NCBI RefSeq assembly: GCF_000010805.1 | Contig: NC_012522.1 | Span: 5,270,001-5,334,000 of the forward strand | Direction of reading: 5' to 3' | From: Rhodococcus opacus B4 | GTDB taxonomy: Bacteria > Actinomycetota > Actinomycetes > Mycobacteriales > Mycobacteriaceae | DNA length: 64,000 nt | Part shown: positions 20,027-29,464 of the stretch, one piece after another | How the letters are laid out: the number at the start of each line of letters is the position of its first letter | Position numbering within the stretch: position 1 is the first letter of the stretch | Notes under the pieces: model-generated | What the model was told of the DNA's origin: nothing | Databases searched by the model: none | What the model saw: the letters and a program-made list of their open reading frames with translations, nothing else | Program-made: the position numbers and the translations under genes

Positions 20027-21121
20027 TCAGGCGGGGGTCAGAGCCGTCTGCAGAGCGTGCACGATCGCCTCGGTGACGGCGTCGGTGTCCGACGAGCCGC
20101 CGATGTCGCGGGTCAGTGCTCCGCTCGCGGTGGCGGTTTCGATGGCGGTGTCGACGCGGCGTGCCTCGTCGTGCAGCCCGAAGTGGTCGAGCATCAGGGC
20201 GGCGCTGGCGATCGCGCCGATCGGGTTGCTGATGCCCTGCCCGGCGATGTCGGGGGCGGAACCGTGAACGGGTTCGAACATGCTCGGGAAGCGGCGCTCC
20301 GGGTTGAGGTTCGCGCTCGCCGCGACACCGAGGCTTCCCGCGAGCGCGGAGCCGAGGTCGGAGAGAATGTCGGCGTTGAGGTTCGACGCCACCACCACGG
20401 ACAGGTCTTCCGGGTGCAGGATGAACTTCGCGCTCATGGCGTCGACGAGGACGCTTTCGGTCGCGACGTCGGGGTAGTCGAGCGCGACGCGGTTGAAGAC
20501 CTCGTCCCACAGGACCATGCCGTACTGCTGGGCGTTGGACTTGGTGACGCTGGACACCTTCTTCACCGTGCGGGTGCGGGCCAGGTCGAAGGCGAACCGC
20601 ATGATGCGCTCGCAGCCCTTCTCGGTGAACAGCGCTGTCTGCAGCGCGACCTCGTTGCCCGGACCGCGGCCGCTGAGGTTACGTCCGCCGAGGCCGGCGT
20701 ACTCGCCTTCGCTGTTCTCCCGGACGACGACCCAGTCGAGTTCGGTGTCGTCGGCCTTGCGCAGCGGGGACTGCACGCCGGGGAGGAACTTCACGGGCCG
20801 CACGTTGGCCCACTGGTCGAAGTTCTGGGTGATGTTGAGCCGCAGCCCCCAGAGGCTGATGTGGTCGGGGACGTTCTCCCAGCCGACCGCGCCGAAGTAG
20901 ATGGCGTCGAACGCCTTCAGGGTGTCGAGGCCGTCGTCGGCCATCATCTTCCCGGTCTGCTCGTAGTACCCGCATCCCCACGGGAATTCTTCCCACTCGA
21001 AGGCGAAGCGCCCACCGGACTGTTCTGCGAGGACGTCGAGCACTCGCCGTCCGGCAGCGACGACCTCCTTGCCGACGCCGTCGGCGGGGATCGATGCAAT
21101 CTTGAACGTCTGCGGTGCCAT
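20027..21121 (-). CDS. dmlA: Tartrate/D-malate dehydrogenase, decarboxylating (TtuC/DmlA family)
   Basis: A 364-residue member of the isocitrate/isopropylmalate dehydrogenase fold. Seen are IPADGVGKEV at the N-terminus, DAIYFGAVGWENVPDH, the substrate-binding RENSEGEYAGLGG, TKSNAQQYGMVLWDEV with the catalytic Lys, DAMSAKFILHPE, and EPVHGSAPDIAGQGISNPIG for NAD binding. GWENVPDHISLWGLRL is typical of tartrate dehydrogenase/D-malate dehydrogenase rather than LeuB. The enzyme oxidises D-malate to pyruvate and CO2, or acts on tartrate, with NAD. A C4-dicarboxylate carrier lies downstream and a LysR regulator is divergent, as in the E. coli dmlA-dmlR pair. Exact substrate preference is not decided by sequence. 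Confidence 0.85.
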   Translation of the reverse strand: MAPQTFKIASIPADGVGKEVVAAGRRVLDVLAEQSGGRFAFEWEEFPWGCGYYEQTGKMMADDGLDTLKAFDAIYFGAVGWENVPDHISLWGLRLNITQNFDQWANVRPVKFLPGVQSPLRKADDTELDWVVVRENSEGEYAGLGGRNLSGRGPGNEVALQTALFTEKGCERIMRFAFDLARTRTVKKVSSVTKSNAQQYGMVLWDEVFNRVALDYPDVATESVLVDAMSAKFILHPEDLSVVVASNLNADILSDLGSALAGSLGVAASANLNPERRFPSMFEPVHGSAPDIAGQGISNPIGAIASAALMLDHFGLHDEARRVDTAIETATASGALTRDIGGSSDTDAVTEAIVHALQTALTPA

Positions 21122-21147
21122 GTCGTTGCCTCCATCGTGTTGTGCGG

Positions 21148-21162
21148 ATCACAGTGTGTGAT
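21148..21162. promoter_or_regulatory. Inverted repeat upstream of the dehydrogenase gene
   Basis: ATCACAGTGTGTGAT is a perfect 6-bp inverted repeat around GTG, 27 bp upstream of the dehydrogenase start. It could be an operator for the divergent LysR protein or another regulator. Confidence 0.45.
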
Positions 21163-21221
21163 GCATCCATTAACCCGGCACAGGCAGAGGGGCGTCCATG
21201 ACCAAGACTCGATCCGGCTTA

Positions 21222-21234
21222 TAGGTTTCACCTA
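21222..21234. promoter_or_regulatory. LysR-type T-N11-A box
   Basis: TAGGTTTCACCTA fits T-N11-A and has perfect 5-bp inverted arms. It lies between the divergent dehydrogenase and LysR genes, where a LysR regulator would be expected to bind to control both. Confidence 0.55.
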
Positions 21235-21319
21235 ATCGAAGTGCCTTTCCGCAGGTAGGATGAGTGCTCCGCGCGACCGGCCTCAGGTTCGGCGCGAACC
21301 CAGGGAAGCGAGGATCCGG

Positions 21320-22228
21320 ATGGACGCGCGTCAACTGCGGTACTTCCTGGCTGTGGTCGATCAGGGAGGCATCAACCGTGCAGCGGAAACACTGCTGATC
21401 GCGCAGCCCTCGCTCTCCCAGTCGATATCAGCGCTCGAACGGGAACTCGGGGTCCCGCTCTTCCACCGCGTCGGACGCCGGCTGGTGCTCAGTGACGCCG
21501 GCGAGACGCTCGTCGGTCCCGCCCGTGTGGTGCTGCGCGATCTCGAGGATGCGAAGGCGTCCGTCGATGCGCTGAAGGGGCTGCGTGCCGGTCGGGTGGA
21601 CCTGATCACGATGCCGTCACCCGGCATCGAACCACTCACCACGATCCTCACCAGCTTCGGCCGCACCTATCCCGCCGTCACCGTCAACGCCGAGGCCGCG
21701 TTCACTCCCGAGGAGGTGCTGCATGCCGTGCGCTCCGGCGTCTGCGAGGTCGGGATCCTGGGTTCACCCGCTGCCGTGCGTGCCCCCGAACTCGACGTCG
21801 TCGCGCTCGAAAGCCAGCCGCTGATCCTCCTCTCGGGGCCGGGTGCCGACACACCGGATCGGCCGGAGATCCGGAGATCGGAACTGTCCGGATTCCGGTT
21901 GATCGTGTCGCAGCGTGGATCGTTGATGCGGACCCTCGTCGACGAGGTCCTCGCCAGTGGTGTCGCAGCCACCATCGTCGCCGAGGTGGCCCACCGGACC
22001 TCGATCCTGCCGATGGTGCTGAGCGGATTCGGGCAGGCCGTCATGCCGTCGTCCTGGGCGCCCTCCGCGCGTCAGGCCGGCGCCACCGTGCACCGCATCG
22101 TCCCCGAGTCCTACCTCCACGTCGCCGCCGTCTGCCGCCGGAGCCACCTCACGCCGCCTGCGCGCACGCTCATGGACGAGGCGCGCAAGTATGCGGCGCG
22201 AACACCGACCGCCTGGGAAACGCTTTGA
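21320..22228 (+). CDS. LysR-type transcriptional regulator
   Basis: A 302-residue LysR protein. The N-terminal HTH is clear (MDARQLRYFLAVVDQGGINR, then AQPSLSQSISALERELG). An effector-binding domain of two lobes follows from about residue 90. The ATG at 21320 puts the HTH at its normal distance from the N-terminus; GAGG stands upstream. It is divergent from the tartrate/D-malate dehydrogenase and the DctA gene and is likely their activator, responding to a C4 hydroxy-dicarboxylate. Confidence 0.88.
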   Translation: MDARQLRYFLAVVDQGGINRAAETLLIAQPSLSQSISALERELGVPLFHRVGRRLVLSDAGETLVGPARVVLRDLEDAKASVDALKGLRAGRVDLITMPSPGIEPLTTILTSFGRTYPAVTVNAEAAFTPEEVLHAVRSGVCEVGILGSPAAVRAPELDVVALESQPLILLSGPGADTPDRPEIRRSELSGFRLIVSQRGSLMRTLVDEVLASGVAATIVAEVAHRTSILPMVLSGFGQAVMPSSWAPSARQAGATVHRIVPESYLHVAAVCRRSHLTPPARTLMDEARKYAARTPTAWETL

Positions 22229-22374
22229 ATCACAGTCGCGTCCGGGATCCGTGTGAATCTACGGCCGACCGACGGTGATGTGCGCGCAGCGCCACCGACT
22301 CCGAATCACCCCCGGTCGGCGGTGCGGCGGGTGAATACTGAAGGAGGGACACCCGAGGACGGCGAGGTGGCGGC

Positions 22375-23736
22375 ATGGCACTCCACGAGACGAGCTCTGC
22401 GGACTCCGAGAGCGCCCGCCGGCGCTGGCTGGCCCGGGCCGCGTTCCTGGCGATCTTCGCCTCGGTTGCCGTGCTGGTGGTGTTCGCCGGGCTGCACACC
22501 CTGACGCTGCTGTTCGTTGCCGTGGGCGCCGCGGTGGTGGAGGTCGCGGCGTTGTTCTGGTTCCTCACGAGCCGCGGCGTGCTTCGCTGGACATCGCTGG
22601 CCGTGCTGATTCTGACACCGATCGTCGTGCTCGTGCTTCTCGTTCGCGCCCAGCTGTTGTGGGTGGTGCTGCTCGCCGCGGGGCTCGCCGTGCTCGCCGT
22701 CGTCTGTGCCCGCGCCGCCCTGGGCCGTCATCGCGCCGACTGGGCGATGCCCGAGCATCCGTCCGCACCACCGAAACGTGCCTTCCTGGTGATGAATCCC
22801 CACTCCGGCGGCGGGAAGGTCGGGAAGTTCGACCTGAAGCGGCGGGCCGAGGAACTCGGGGCCGAGGTGGTCCTGCTCGAAGGTCCGGGGACGGTCGATG
22901 TCGAAGCGCTGGCCCGGGACGCCGTGGCACGCGGTGCCGACCTGCTCGGGGTGGCCGGCGGCGACGGCACGCAGGCCCTGGTCGCAGGTATCGCCGCCGA
23001 GCACGACCTTCCGTTCCTGGTGATCAGCGCGGGTACGCGCAACCATTTCGCTCTGGATCTCGGATTGGATCGCGACGATCCGTCCCGGTGTCTCGACGCA
23101 CTGTCGGACGGTATCGAACTCCGGATCGACCTCGGCAAGGTCGGCGAACGAACCTTCGTCAACAACGCCTCGTTCGGCGCCTACGCCGAGGTGGTGCAGA
23201 GCCCCGCCTATCGCGACGACAAGACCGGCACGACTCTGCGGATGCTCCCGGATCTGATCGCGGGGCAACGCGGCGGACGACTCCTCGCGCGTTTCGACGA
23301 CAGGACGGTCGACGGGCCCCAGGCCGTGCTGGTGAGCAACGGTCCGTACGAGATGCAGGATCTGGCCGGTCTCGGACGTCGGCCCCGTATCGATCGGGGC
23401 ACCCTCGGCGTGGTGACGATTTCGGTGAGCAGCACGCGCCAGGCCGTCGGACTACTGCGTCGTGCGCGTCAGACCGGTCTGATCCAGCGAGCCGCGCGCG
23501 AGGTCGTCATCGACGCGGACGTGCCCGAGATCCCCGCAGGCATCGACGGCGAGGCGCTGGTGATTCCCACACCCGTACGATGCACCGTCACTCCCGGGGC
23601 GCTGCGGGTGGTGGTCCCGCGGAACCGTCCAGGCGTCCGCCCGCCGGCCCGGCCGGTGGACTGGGTCCGGCTCCGCCGGTTGGCATTCGGGGGCTCGAGT
23701 GTGCGTGACGCGGTACCGGTCGGCGACCGTCAGTAA
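22375..23736 (+). CDS. Membrane-anchored diacylglycerol/lipid kinase family protein
   Basis: A 453-residue protein. Residues about 20-125 hold about four membrane segments. A DAGK catalytic domain follows from about 137 (FLVMNPHSGGGKVGKF), with the nucleotide-binding GGDGT in LGVAGGDGTQALV and VISAGTRNHFALDLGLDRDD. It should phosphorylate a lipid such as diacylglycerol or a sphingosine-like or undecaprenol-like substrate at the membrane; which one is not shown. The start has GAGGTGGCGGC just upstream. Its 3' end overlaps the convergent dehydrogenase gene by 7 bp. Confidence 0.85.
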   Translation: MALHETSSADSESARRRWLARAAFLAIFASVAVLVVFAGLHTLTLLFVAVGAAVVEVAALFWFLTSRGVLRWTSLAVLILTPIVVLVLLVRAQLLWVVLLAAGLAVLAVVCARAALGRHRADWAMPEHPSAPPKRAFLVMNPHSGGGKVGKFDLKRRAEELGAEVVLLEGPGTVDVEALARDAVARGADLLGVAGGDGTQALVAGIAAEHDLPFLVISAGTRNHFALDLGLDRDDPSRCLDALSDGIELRIDLGKVGERTFVNNASFGAYAEVVQSPAYRDDKTGTTLRMLPDLIAGQRGGRLLARFDDRTVDGPQAVLVSNGPYEMQDLAGLGRRPRIDRGTLGVVTISVSSTRQAVGLLRRARQTGLIQRAAREVVIDADVPEIPAGIDGEALVIPTPVRCTVTPGALRVVVPRNRPGVRPPARPVDWVRLRRLAFGGSSVRDAVPVGDRQ

Positions 23737-24770
23737 CCCGCGTCGAAGTCGAATTCGTTGATCAGCGGGGTGTCACCGGACAGGTAGCGTCCGAGGTTTT
23801 CGACGAACAGGTCGACGATCTTCCCGTTCTCCGACGGCACGTTGGCGGCGCTGTGCGGGCTGAGGAGGACGTTGTCGGCCGTCCACAGTGGTGAGTCGTC
23901 CCGGAGGGGTTCGGTGGCCGTGACGTCCAGGACCGCGCCGCCCAGCCGTCCCGTCGACAGTGCTTCCGCGAGAGCATCTTCGTCGATGATCGGGCCGCGG
24001 CCGAGGTTGACGATCAGTGCGCCGTCGGGGAGGGCGGAGAGTTCCCGCGGTCCGATCAGTCCGCGCGTGTGTTCGGTGAGGGCGCAGGAGATGACGAGTA
24101 TGTCTGCGGTGGGCAGATGCTCGGCGATCCGGTCGGTGGTGGTCGTCGTGTCGAACGGTTCGGGGGCGGGTCGAGGGGTGCGTGCCACCCCGGTCGAGGT
24201 GACGGCGAAGCAGCGGAGCAGTTCCGCTGTGCGCGAGCCGATCTTGCCCGCCCCGACGATCAGGGTGTGACGGCCCGCGAGTTCGGTCGTCTGCTGCTTG
24301 CGCCACGTCCGGTCGCGCCGGTCCGCGATCAGCCGGGGCAGCCCGCGGGCGAAATGCAGGATGCCGGCGAGCGCGAACTCCGCCAAGGGGTCGGCGTGCA
24401 CTCCCGCGGCGGTCGTCACCGTCAGCGGGGCGTCCGACAGCCCGAACCTCTCGATCAGCTGACCGGCACCCGCGGACGTCGCCTGGATCCACTGCAGATT
24501 CGGCGACTGTTCGAGCGTGCGCTCGGGGTGGCGCCAGTCGAAATCGAACATGACGTCGGCGGTCTGCAGCATCGACGTCCACCGGTCGTGCTCACCGGCC
24601 GTCAGTTCGCGCGGCTCCCCGACGTGGTCGCTGTGCCACCGCGGCCGGGGCAGCAGTTCGGGGGCGTACGACACTCGAATCCGTGGGTCCGCGGCCGCGA
24701 TCCTGTCGACGAGGTCGGGCTCGAGATACGACGCGATGAGCACGTCGAGGCACGGATCGGGCACGGTCAC
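23730..24770 (-). CDS. D-isomer-specific 2-hydroxyacid dehydrogenase
   Basis: A 346-residue NAD(P)-dependent dehydrogenase. The Rossmann motif is VGAGKIGSRTAELLR. The catalytic Arg lies in VNLGRGPIIDEDALAEAL, and the catalytic His in LLSPHSAANV. It reduces a 2-keto acid or oxidises a D-2-hydroxy acid; the substrate is unknown. The GTG start overlaps the stop of the upstream exporter gene by 4 bp (GTGA), so the two are translationally coupled. Confidence 0.88.
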   Translation of the reverse strand: MTVPDPCLDVLIASYLEPDLVDRIAAADPRIRVSYAPELLPRPRWHSDHVGEPRELTAGEHDRWTSMLQTADVMFDFDWRHPERTLEQSPNLQWIQATSAGAGQLIERFGLSDAPLTVTTAAGVHADPLAEFALAGILHFARGLPRLIADRRDRTWRKQQTTELAGRHTLIVGAGKIGSRTAELLRCFAVTSTGVARTPRPAPEPFDTTTTTDRIAEHLPTADILVISCALTEHTRGLIGPRELSALPDGALIVNLGRGPIIDEDALAEALSTGRLGGAVLDVTATEPLRDDSPLWTADNVLLSPHSAANVPSENGKIVDLFVENLGRYLSGDTPLINEFDFDAGY

Positions 24771-26212
24771 TCCTTCACCGCCGACTGCGCGCTCGGCTCG
24801 GCCTCCGCTGCGGAGGCAGACTTCGGCATCGCCGCCGCGGCGAGCACGAGGACGACTGCTGCGCCGAGAGCGGCCAGGAACACCAGGTGTAGGGCGCCGG
24901 CCAGATCGGCAGGTGCGGGATCGTCGTCGCCGCCCAGTCGCGCGTTGACGAGGGCGCCGAACAGGGCGACTCCCACGGCGCTGCCGATGGACCGGGCGAA
25001 CATGTTCGTCGACGTGACGACGCCGCGCTCCGACCAGTCGACGCTCGACTGCGCGGCGATGAGCGTCGGGCTCGCGACGAGACCCATGCCGCCGCCGATG
25101 ACGAAACAGCATATCGCCACGTGCCACACAGCCGACTCGATGGACAGGGCCAGGGTGAGGGCGGTGCCCGCGACGACCAGCAGGCTGCCCGCGGTGGCCG
25201 TGACGCGGAAGCCGAAGCGCAGGTACACCCGACCCGACTGCGACGCGGCGATCGGCCAGCCGATGGTCAGAGTGGCCAGCGCGAACCCGGCCACGAGTGC
25301 GCCCGTCCCGAGCACACCCTGGGTGAACGTGGGGACGTAGGTGGTCAGGCCGAGGACGATCGCCCCGACCAGCAGCGACACGAGATTGCTGGCCGCGAGA
25401 ACCCTGCGGGTGAACACCCACAGCGGCAGCACCGGTTCGGCGGCGCGCCGTTCGACGAGGACGAAGGCGATGAGGAGCACGAATCCCGCGGCGAAGATTC
25501 CGAGGCTGATCGGCGAACTCCACGCCCAGGCCTGCCCGCCTTCGAGGAGGCCCAGGATGAGCAGCGTCGCCCCGACCGCCAGGACGCCGGCGCCCGCGTA
25601 GTCGACGGACCGCCGGGTGCGCACCCGCTGCTCGTCGAAGTTGCGGATCAGCATCACGGCCGCGAGCAGGCACAGGGGAATGTTGACGAAGAAGATCCAC
25701 CGCCACGACAGGTACTCGGAGAACAGGCCGCCGAGGGTCGGGCCGACCACCGCCGACATTCCCCAGACGCTGGCCAGGTAGCCCTGCGCCTTGGCGCGTT
25801 CGGCGAGGGTGTAGATGTCGCCGGCGATGGTCATGCTCATCGGCTGAACCGCTCCGGCGCCGAGTCCCTGTACCGCGCGGAACGCGATGAGCGCGGGCAT
25901 GCTCCACGCGATCCCACAGAGCACCGAGCCGATGCCGAACAGGGCGATGCCGAGGAGCATCACCGGTTTCCGTCCGAAGATGTCGGCCAGTTTGCCGTAG
26001 ATCGGTACCGACACGGCCTGGGTGAGCAGGTAGATCGAGAACAGCCACGGGAACTGTGTGAATCCACCGAGATCCCCGACGATGGTGAACACCGCGGTGG
26101 AGATGATGGTCGCGTCGAGCGCGACCAGCGACGTCGTCAGCATCAGCGACACGAGGATCGGTCCGCGTTCCGAACGGAACCCGACGTCGACCGGGGTCGT
26201 GTCCGTCGCCAT
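24767..26212 (-). CDS. MFS multidrug exporter, DHA2 (EmrB/QacA) family
   Basis: A 481-residue transporter with about 14 membrane segments. LDATIISTAVFTIVGDLGG carries motif D1, GKLADIFGRKPVMLLG motif A, and RAVQGLGAGAVQPMSM motif B; WGMSAVVGPTLGGLFSE is motif C, the mark of drug:proton antiporters. It should expel toxic or metabolic compounds at the membrane. It is the first gene of a two-gene operon with the 2-hydroxyacid dehydrogenase and divergent from purC. Confidence 0.88.
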   Translation of the reverse strand: MATDTTPVDVGFRSERGPILVSLMLTTSLVALDATIISTAVFTIVGDLGGFTQFPWLFSIYLLTQAVSVPIYGKLADIFGRKPVMLLGIALFGIGSVLCGIAWSMPALIAFRAVQGLGAGAVQPMSMTIAGDIYTLAERAKAQGYLASVWGMSAVVGPTLGGLFSEYLSWRWIFFVNIPLCLLAAVMLIRNFDEQRVRTRRSVDYAGAGVLAVGATLLILGLLEGGQAWAWSSPISLGIFAAGFVLLIAFVLVERRAAEPVLPLWVFTRRVLAASNLVSLLVGAIVLGLTTYVPTFTQGVLGTGALVAGFALATLTIGWPIAASQSGRVYLRFGFRVTATAGSLLVVAGTALTLALSIESAVWHVAICCFVIGGGMGLVASPTLIAAQSSVDWSERGVVTSTNMFARSIGSAVGVALFGALVNARLGGDDDPAPADLAGALHLVFLAALGAAVVLVLAAAAMPKSASAAEAEPSAQSAVKE

Positions 26213-26332
26213 TACCCACCCGTCGCCGTCGCCTTACAGATCACAGAAGTCTCTTTCAAGGCTAACGACATGGGTCGCGGTGCTATTCCGGGCCCCGATC
26301 GGTGCCCGTCCCGCTCTGTCCGGCCCGACCGA

Positions 26333-26338
26333 TAGGCT
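26333..26338 (+). promoter_or_regulatory. -10 element of purC
   Basis: TAGGCT lies 8 nt before the purC GTG, so the transcript is expected to start at or next to the start codon (leaderless). No clear -35 is visible. Confidence 0.55.
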
Positions 26339-26346
26339 GGATCACC

Positions 26347-27231
26347 GTGCGCCCCTCACTCGATTCATACGCCCATCTGGCCGGTGGCAAGGTCCGCGAC
26401 CTCTACACGATCGACGACGAGCACCTCCTGTTGGTCGCGAGCGACCGGATCTCCGCCTACGACCACGTCCTCAGCACCCCGATCCCGGACAAGGGGCGGG
26501 TGCTCACCGCGATGAGCGTCTTCTTCTTCGGCGTCCTCGGCGGCAACAACCATCTCGCCGGCGAACCCGACGACAGCCGGATCCCCGAAGAGGTCCTCGG
26601 CCGCGCGCTGGTGGTCCGGAAGCTGAACATGGTCCCTGTCGAGTGCGTCGCCCGCGGCTACCTCACGGGCTCGGGGCTGATCGACTACAACGAGACCGGC
26701 GCGGTCTGCGGGGTCGCCCTGCCCGAGGGCCTGGTGGAGGCGAGCCAGCTTCCCGACCCGATCTTCACGCCCGCCCGCAAGGCCGAACTCGGCGAGCACG
26801 ACGAGAACATCAGCTTCGAGGCCGTCGTCGAGAAGGTCGGTCAGGACCTGGCCGTGAAGCTGCGCGACGACACCCTCGACGTCTACGGCCGGGCATCGAA
26901 CTTCGCCGCGGACCGGGGCATCATCCTCGCCGACACCAAACTCGAATTCGGATTGGACGCGCAGAACAACCTGATTCTCGCGGACGAGGTCCTCACCCCC
27001 GATTCGTCCCGGTACTGGCCCGCCGACGGCTACGAGGCCGGGAAGGTGCAGCCGAGCTTCGACAAGCAGTTCGTCCGCAACTGGCTCACCGGCCCCGAAT
27101 CGGGCTGGGACCGGGCCTCCGACACCCCGCCGCCGCCGTTGCCCGCGGAGATCGTGGAGGCGACCCGCGCGCGGTACATCGAGGCGTACGAGCGGATCTC
27201 GGGTCTGTCGTTCGCGGACTGGGTGGGCTGA
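26347..27231 (+). CDS. purC: Phosphoribosylaminoimidazole-succinocarboxamide synthase (SAICAR synthetase)
   Basis: A 294-residue enzyme of purine synthesis that joins CAIR and aspartate with ATP to give SAICAR. Motifs seen are [48 protein letters not shown]-type [21 protein letters not shown] and the C-terminal [10 protein letters not shown]. The GTG at 26347 is chosen because it gives the usual N-terminus and the -10 hexamer sits just before it; an upstream in-frame start at 26302 would add 15 unusual residues. The ptrB gene follows after 3 bp, so they are co-transcribed. Confidence 0.96.
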   Translation: MRPSLDSYAHLAGGKVRDLYTIDDEHLLLVASDRISAYDHVLSTPIPDKGRVLTAMSVFFFGVLGGNNHLAGEPDDSRIPEEVLGRALVVRKLNMVPVECVARGYLTGSGLIDYNETGAVCGVALPEGLVEASQLPDPIFTPARKAELGEHDENISFEAVVEKVGQDLAVKLRDDTLDVYGRASNFAADRGIILADTKLEFGLDAQNNLILADEVLTPDSSRYWPADGYEAGKVQPSFDKQFVRNWLTGPESGWDRASDTPPPPLPAEIVEATRARYIEAYERISGLSFADWVG

Positions 27232-27234
27232 ACC

Positions 27235-29364
27235 ATGACCACCGAAGGCGCGAAGCTCACCCCGCCGGTCGCGAAGAAGGTCGCCACCGAACGGGTCCAC
27301 CACGGACACACGTTCGTCGACGAGTACGAGTGGCTGCGCGCCAAGGAAGACGCCGAGGTCGTCGCGTACCTCGAGGCCGAGAACGCGTACACCGAGCAGC
27401 AGACCGCGCATCTGGCGCCGCTGCGGGACCAGATCTTCCAGGAGATCAAGTCCCGCACGCAGGAAACCGACATGTCGGTTCCCACCCGGATGGGCGACTG
27501 GTGGTACTACGCCCGCACCATCGAGGGCAAGCAGTACGGCGTCCAGTGCCGTTCCCCGATCGCGGGCGCCGACGACTGGACTCCGCCGGAATTGACCCCG
27601 GGCGTCGAACTTCCCGGTGAGCAGATTCTGCTCGACGGCAACGCCGAGGCCGAGGGTCACGACTTCTTCTCCGTCGGCGCCTTCTCCCTCAGTCACGACG
27701 GCACGCTCCTCGCGTACTCGACCGACGTGGTCGGCGACGAGCGCTACACGCTGCGCTTCAAGAACCTCGAGACCGGGGAACTGCTGCCTGACGAGATCCC
27801 CGACACCGCGCCCGGCGCAACCTGGGCCATCGACCACAGCCACGTCTTCTATCTCACCGTCGACGAATCCTGGCGCCCCGACACCGTGTGGCGGCACAAG
27901 CTCGGCACCGACCGCGCGCAGGACGTCACCGTGTTTCACGAACCCGACGAGCGGTTCTGGGTGTCGGTCGGGTCCACCCGCAGCGAGAAGTACCTCATGA
28001 TCTGGGTGGGGTCGAAGATCACCAGCGAAGGCTGGGTGCTCGAATCGGAGAATCCCGAGGGCGAGTTCCGGGTGGTGCTGCCGCGGCGCGAGGGCGTCGA
28101 GTACGGCGTCGAGCACGCTGTCGTCGCCGGCGAAGACCGCTTCCTGATCATGCACAACGACGTCGTCGACGGTGAGAAGGCCGAGAACTTCGTGCTCGCC
28201 GAGGCGCCGGTGTCCGACCCGTCGTCGCTGACCATCCTCATCCCGCACCGCTCCGACGTGCGGTTGGAGGAGGTCGACGCGTTCGCCGATCACCTGGTGC
28301 TCGGCTACCGCCGGGAAGCGCTGACCCGGCTGGCCGTCTGGCCGCTCGGCGACGACGGCTACGGCGAGTTCACGGAGATCGAATTCGACGAGGAACTCTT
28401 CAGCGTCGGGCTCGGCGCCAATCCGGAATGGCGGCAGCCGACACTGCGGATGGCGTTCACGTCGTTCATCACGCCCGGCCAGGTGTACGACTACGTGCTG
28501 TCGACGGGGGAACTCGCCCTGCGCAAGTCGCAACCGGTGCTCGGCGACTTCGACGCGGACAACTACGAGCAGCAGCGCGACTGGGCGGTCGCCGACGACG
28601 GGACGCGCATCCCGCTCTCGATCGTCCGGCGCAAGACGAACGGCACCGACGTGCCCGCCCCCACGCTCCTCTACGGGTACGGCTCGTACGAGGCCAGCAT
28701 GGACCCGGCGTTCTCGGTCGCCCGGCTGTCGCTGCTCGATCGCGGCGTGGTGTTCGTGGTCGCTCACGTGCGCGGCGGCGGGGAGATGGGCAGACACTGG
28801 TACGAGACCGGCAAGACGCTCACGAAGAAGAACACCTTCACCGATTTCGTCTCGAGCGCACGGCATTTGATCGACACCGGACGCACAACTCCGCAGCAGT
28901 TGGTCGCCGACGGCGGCAGCGCGGGCGGCCTGCTGATGGGTGCCGTGGCCAACCTGGCTCCGGAACTCTTCGCCGGAATCCTCGCCAACGTGCCCTTCGT
29001 GGACCCGCTGACGTCGATCCTCGACCCGTCGCTGCCGCTGACCGTCATCGAGTGGGACGAATGGGGCAACCCGCTGGAGAACGCCGAGGTCTACGAATAC
29101 ATGCGCTCGTACAGCCCGTACGAGAACGTCGAGGCCAAGGACTACCCGGCGATCCTGGCGATCACCAGCATCAACGACACGAGGGTGCTGTACGTCGAAC
29201 CGGCGAAGTGGGTCGCCAAACTGCGGGCCACCAAGACCGGTGACTCGCCGCTTCTCCTCAAGACGGAGATGAGCGCCGGGCACGGCGGCGTCAGCGGACG
29301 CTACGAGAAGTGGAAAGAAGTAGCGTTCGAATTCGCCTGGGTGCTCGACACGATCGGCAACTAG
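27235..29364 (+). CDS. ptrB: Prolyl oligopeptidase family serine peptidase (oligopeptidase B, S9A)
   Basis: A 709-residue two-domain peptidase. The N-terminal part starts with the family segment KVATERVHHGHTFVDEYEWL, and a beta-propeller runs to about residue 420. The C-terminal alpha/beta-hydrolase domain has the nucleophile Ser562 in DGGSAGGLLMG and the catalytic His in SAGHGGVSGRYEKWKE. YGYGSYEASMDPAF and VAHVRGGGEMGRHWYE are characteristic of oligopeptidase B. It cleaves short peptides after basic residues in the cytoplasm. It directly follows purC, an arrangement also known from mycobacteria. Confidence 0.93.
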   Translation: MTTEGAKLTPPVAKKVATERVHHGHTFVDEYEWLRAKEDAEVVAYLEAENAYTEQQTAHLAPLRDQIFQEIKSRTQETDMSVPTRMGDWWYYARTIEGKQYGVQCRSPIAGADDWTPPELTPGVELPGEQILLDGNAEAEGHDFFSVGAFSLSHDGTLLAYSTDVVGDERYTLRFKNLETGELLPDEIPDTAPGATWAIDHSHVFYLTVDESWRPDTVWRHKLGTDRAQDVTVFHEPDERFWVSVGSTRSEKYLMIWVGSKITSEGWVLESENPEGEFRVVLPRREGVEYGVEHAVVAGEDRFLIMHNDVVDGEKAENFVLAEAPVSDPSSLTILIPHRSDVRLEEVDAFADHLVLGYRREALTRLAVWPLGDDGYGEFTEIEFDEELFSVGLGANPEWRQPTLRMAFTSFITPGQVYDYVLSTGELALRKSQPVLGDFDADNYEQQRDWAVADDGTRIPLSIVRRKTNGTDVPAPTLLYGYGSYEASMDPAFSVARLSLLDRGVVFVVAHVRGGGEMGRHWYETGKTLTKKNTFTDFVSSARHLIDTGRTTPQQLVADGGSAGGLLMGAVANLAPELFAGILANVPFVDPLTSILDPSLPLTVIEWDEWGNPLENAEVYEYMRSYSPYENVEAKDYPAILAITSINDTRVLYVEPAKWVAKLRATKTGDSPLLLKTEMSAGHGGVSGRYEKWKEVAFEFAWVLDTIGN

Positions 29365-29379
29365 GTACTGCGCCACCCG

Positions 29380-29400
29380 CGCCGAGGTCCGATCTCGGCG
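29380..29400 (+). terminator. Hairpin after ptrB
   Basis: CGCCGAG and CTCGGCG form a perfect 7-bp stem around a 7-nt loop, 15 nt after the ptrB stop. Confidence 0.5.
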
Positions 29401-29464
29401 TGTGGTTCGCGTCGGCGGGTGGAGCGGAAGTCGGCTTGTCAGGCCGCTTTCCGTCTCGCCGGGC

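Noticed and set aside
26255-26275. Possible second IdeR box (AAGGCTAACG) before the DHA2 exporter
   Set aside because: Only the central 8 bases fit; the left half of the 19-mer consensus is absent.
26365-29376. Minus-strand frame of about 1000 codons opposite purC and ptrB
   Set aside because: Spans two well-identified plus-strand genes and shows only low-complexity sequence.
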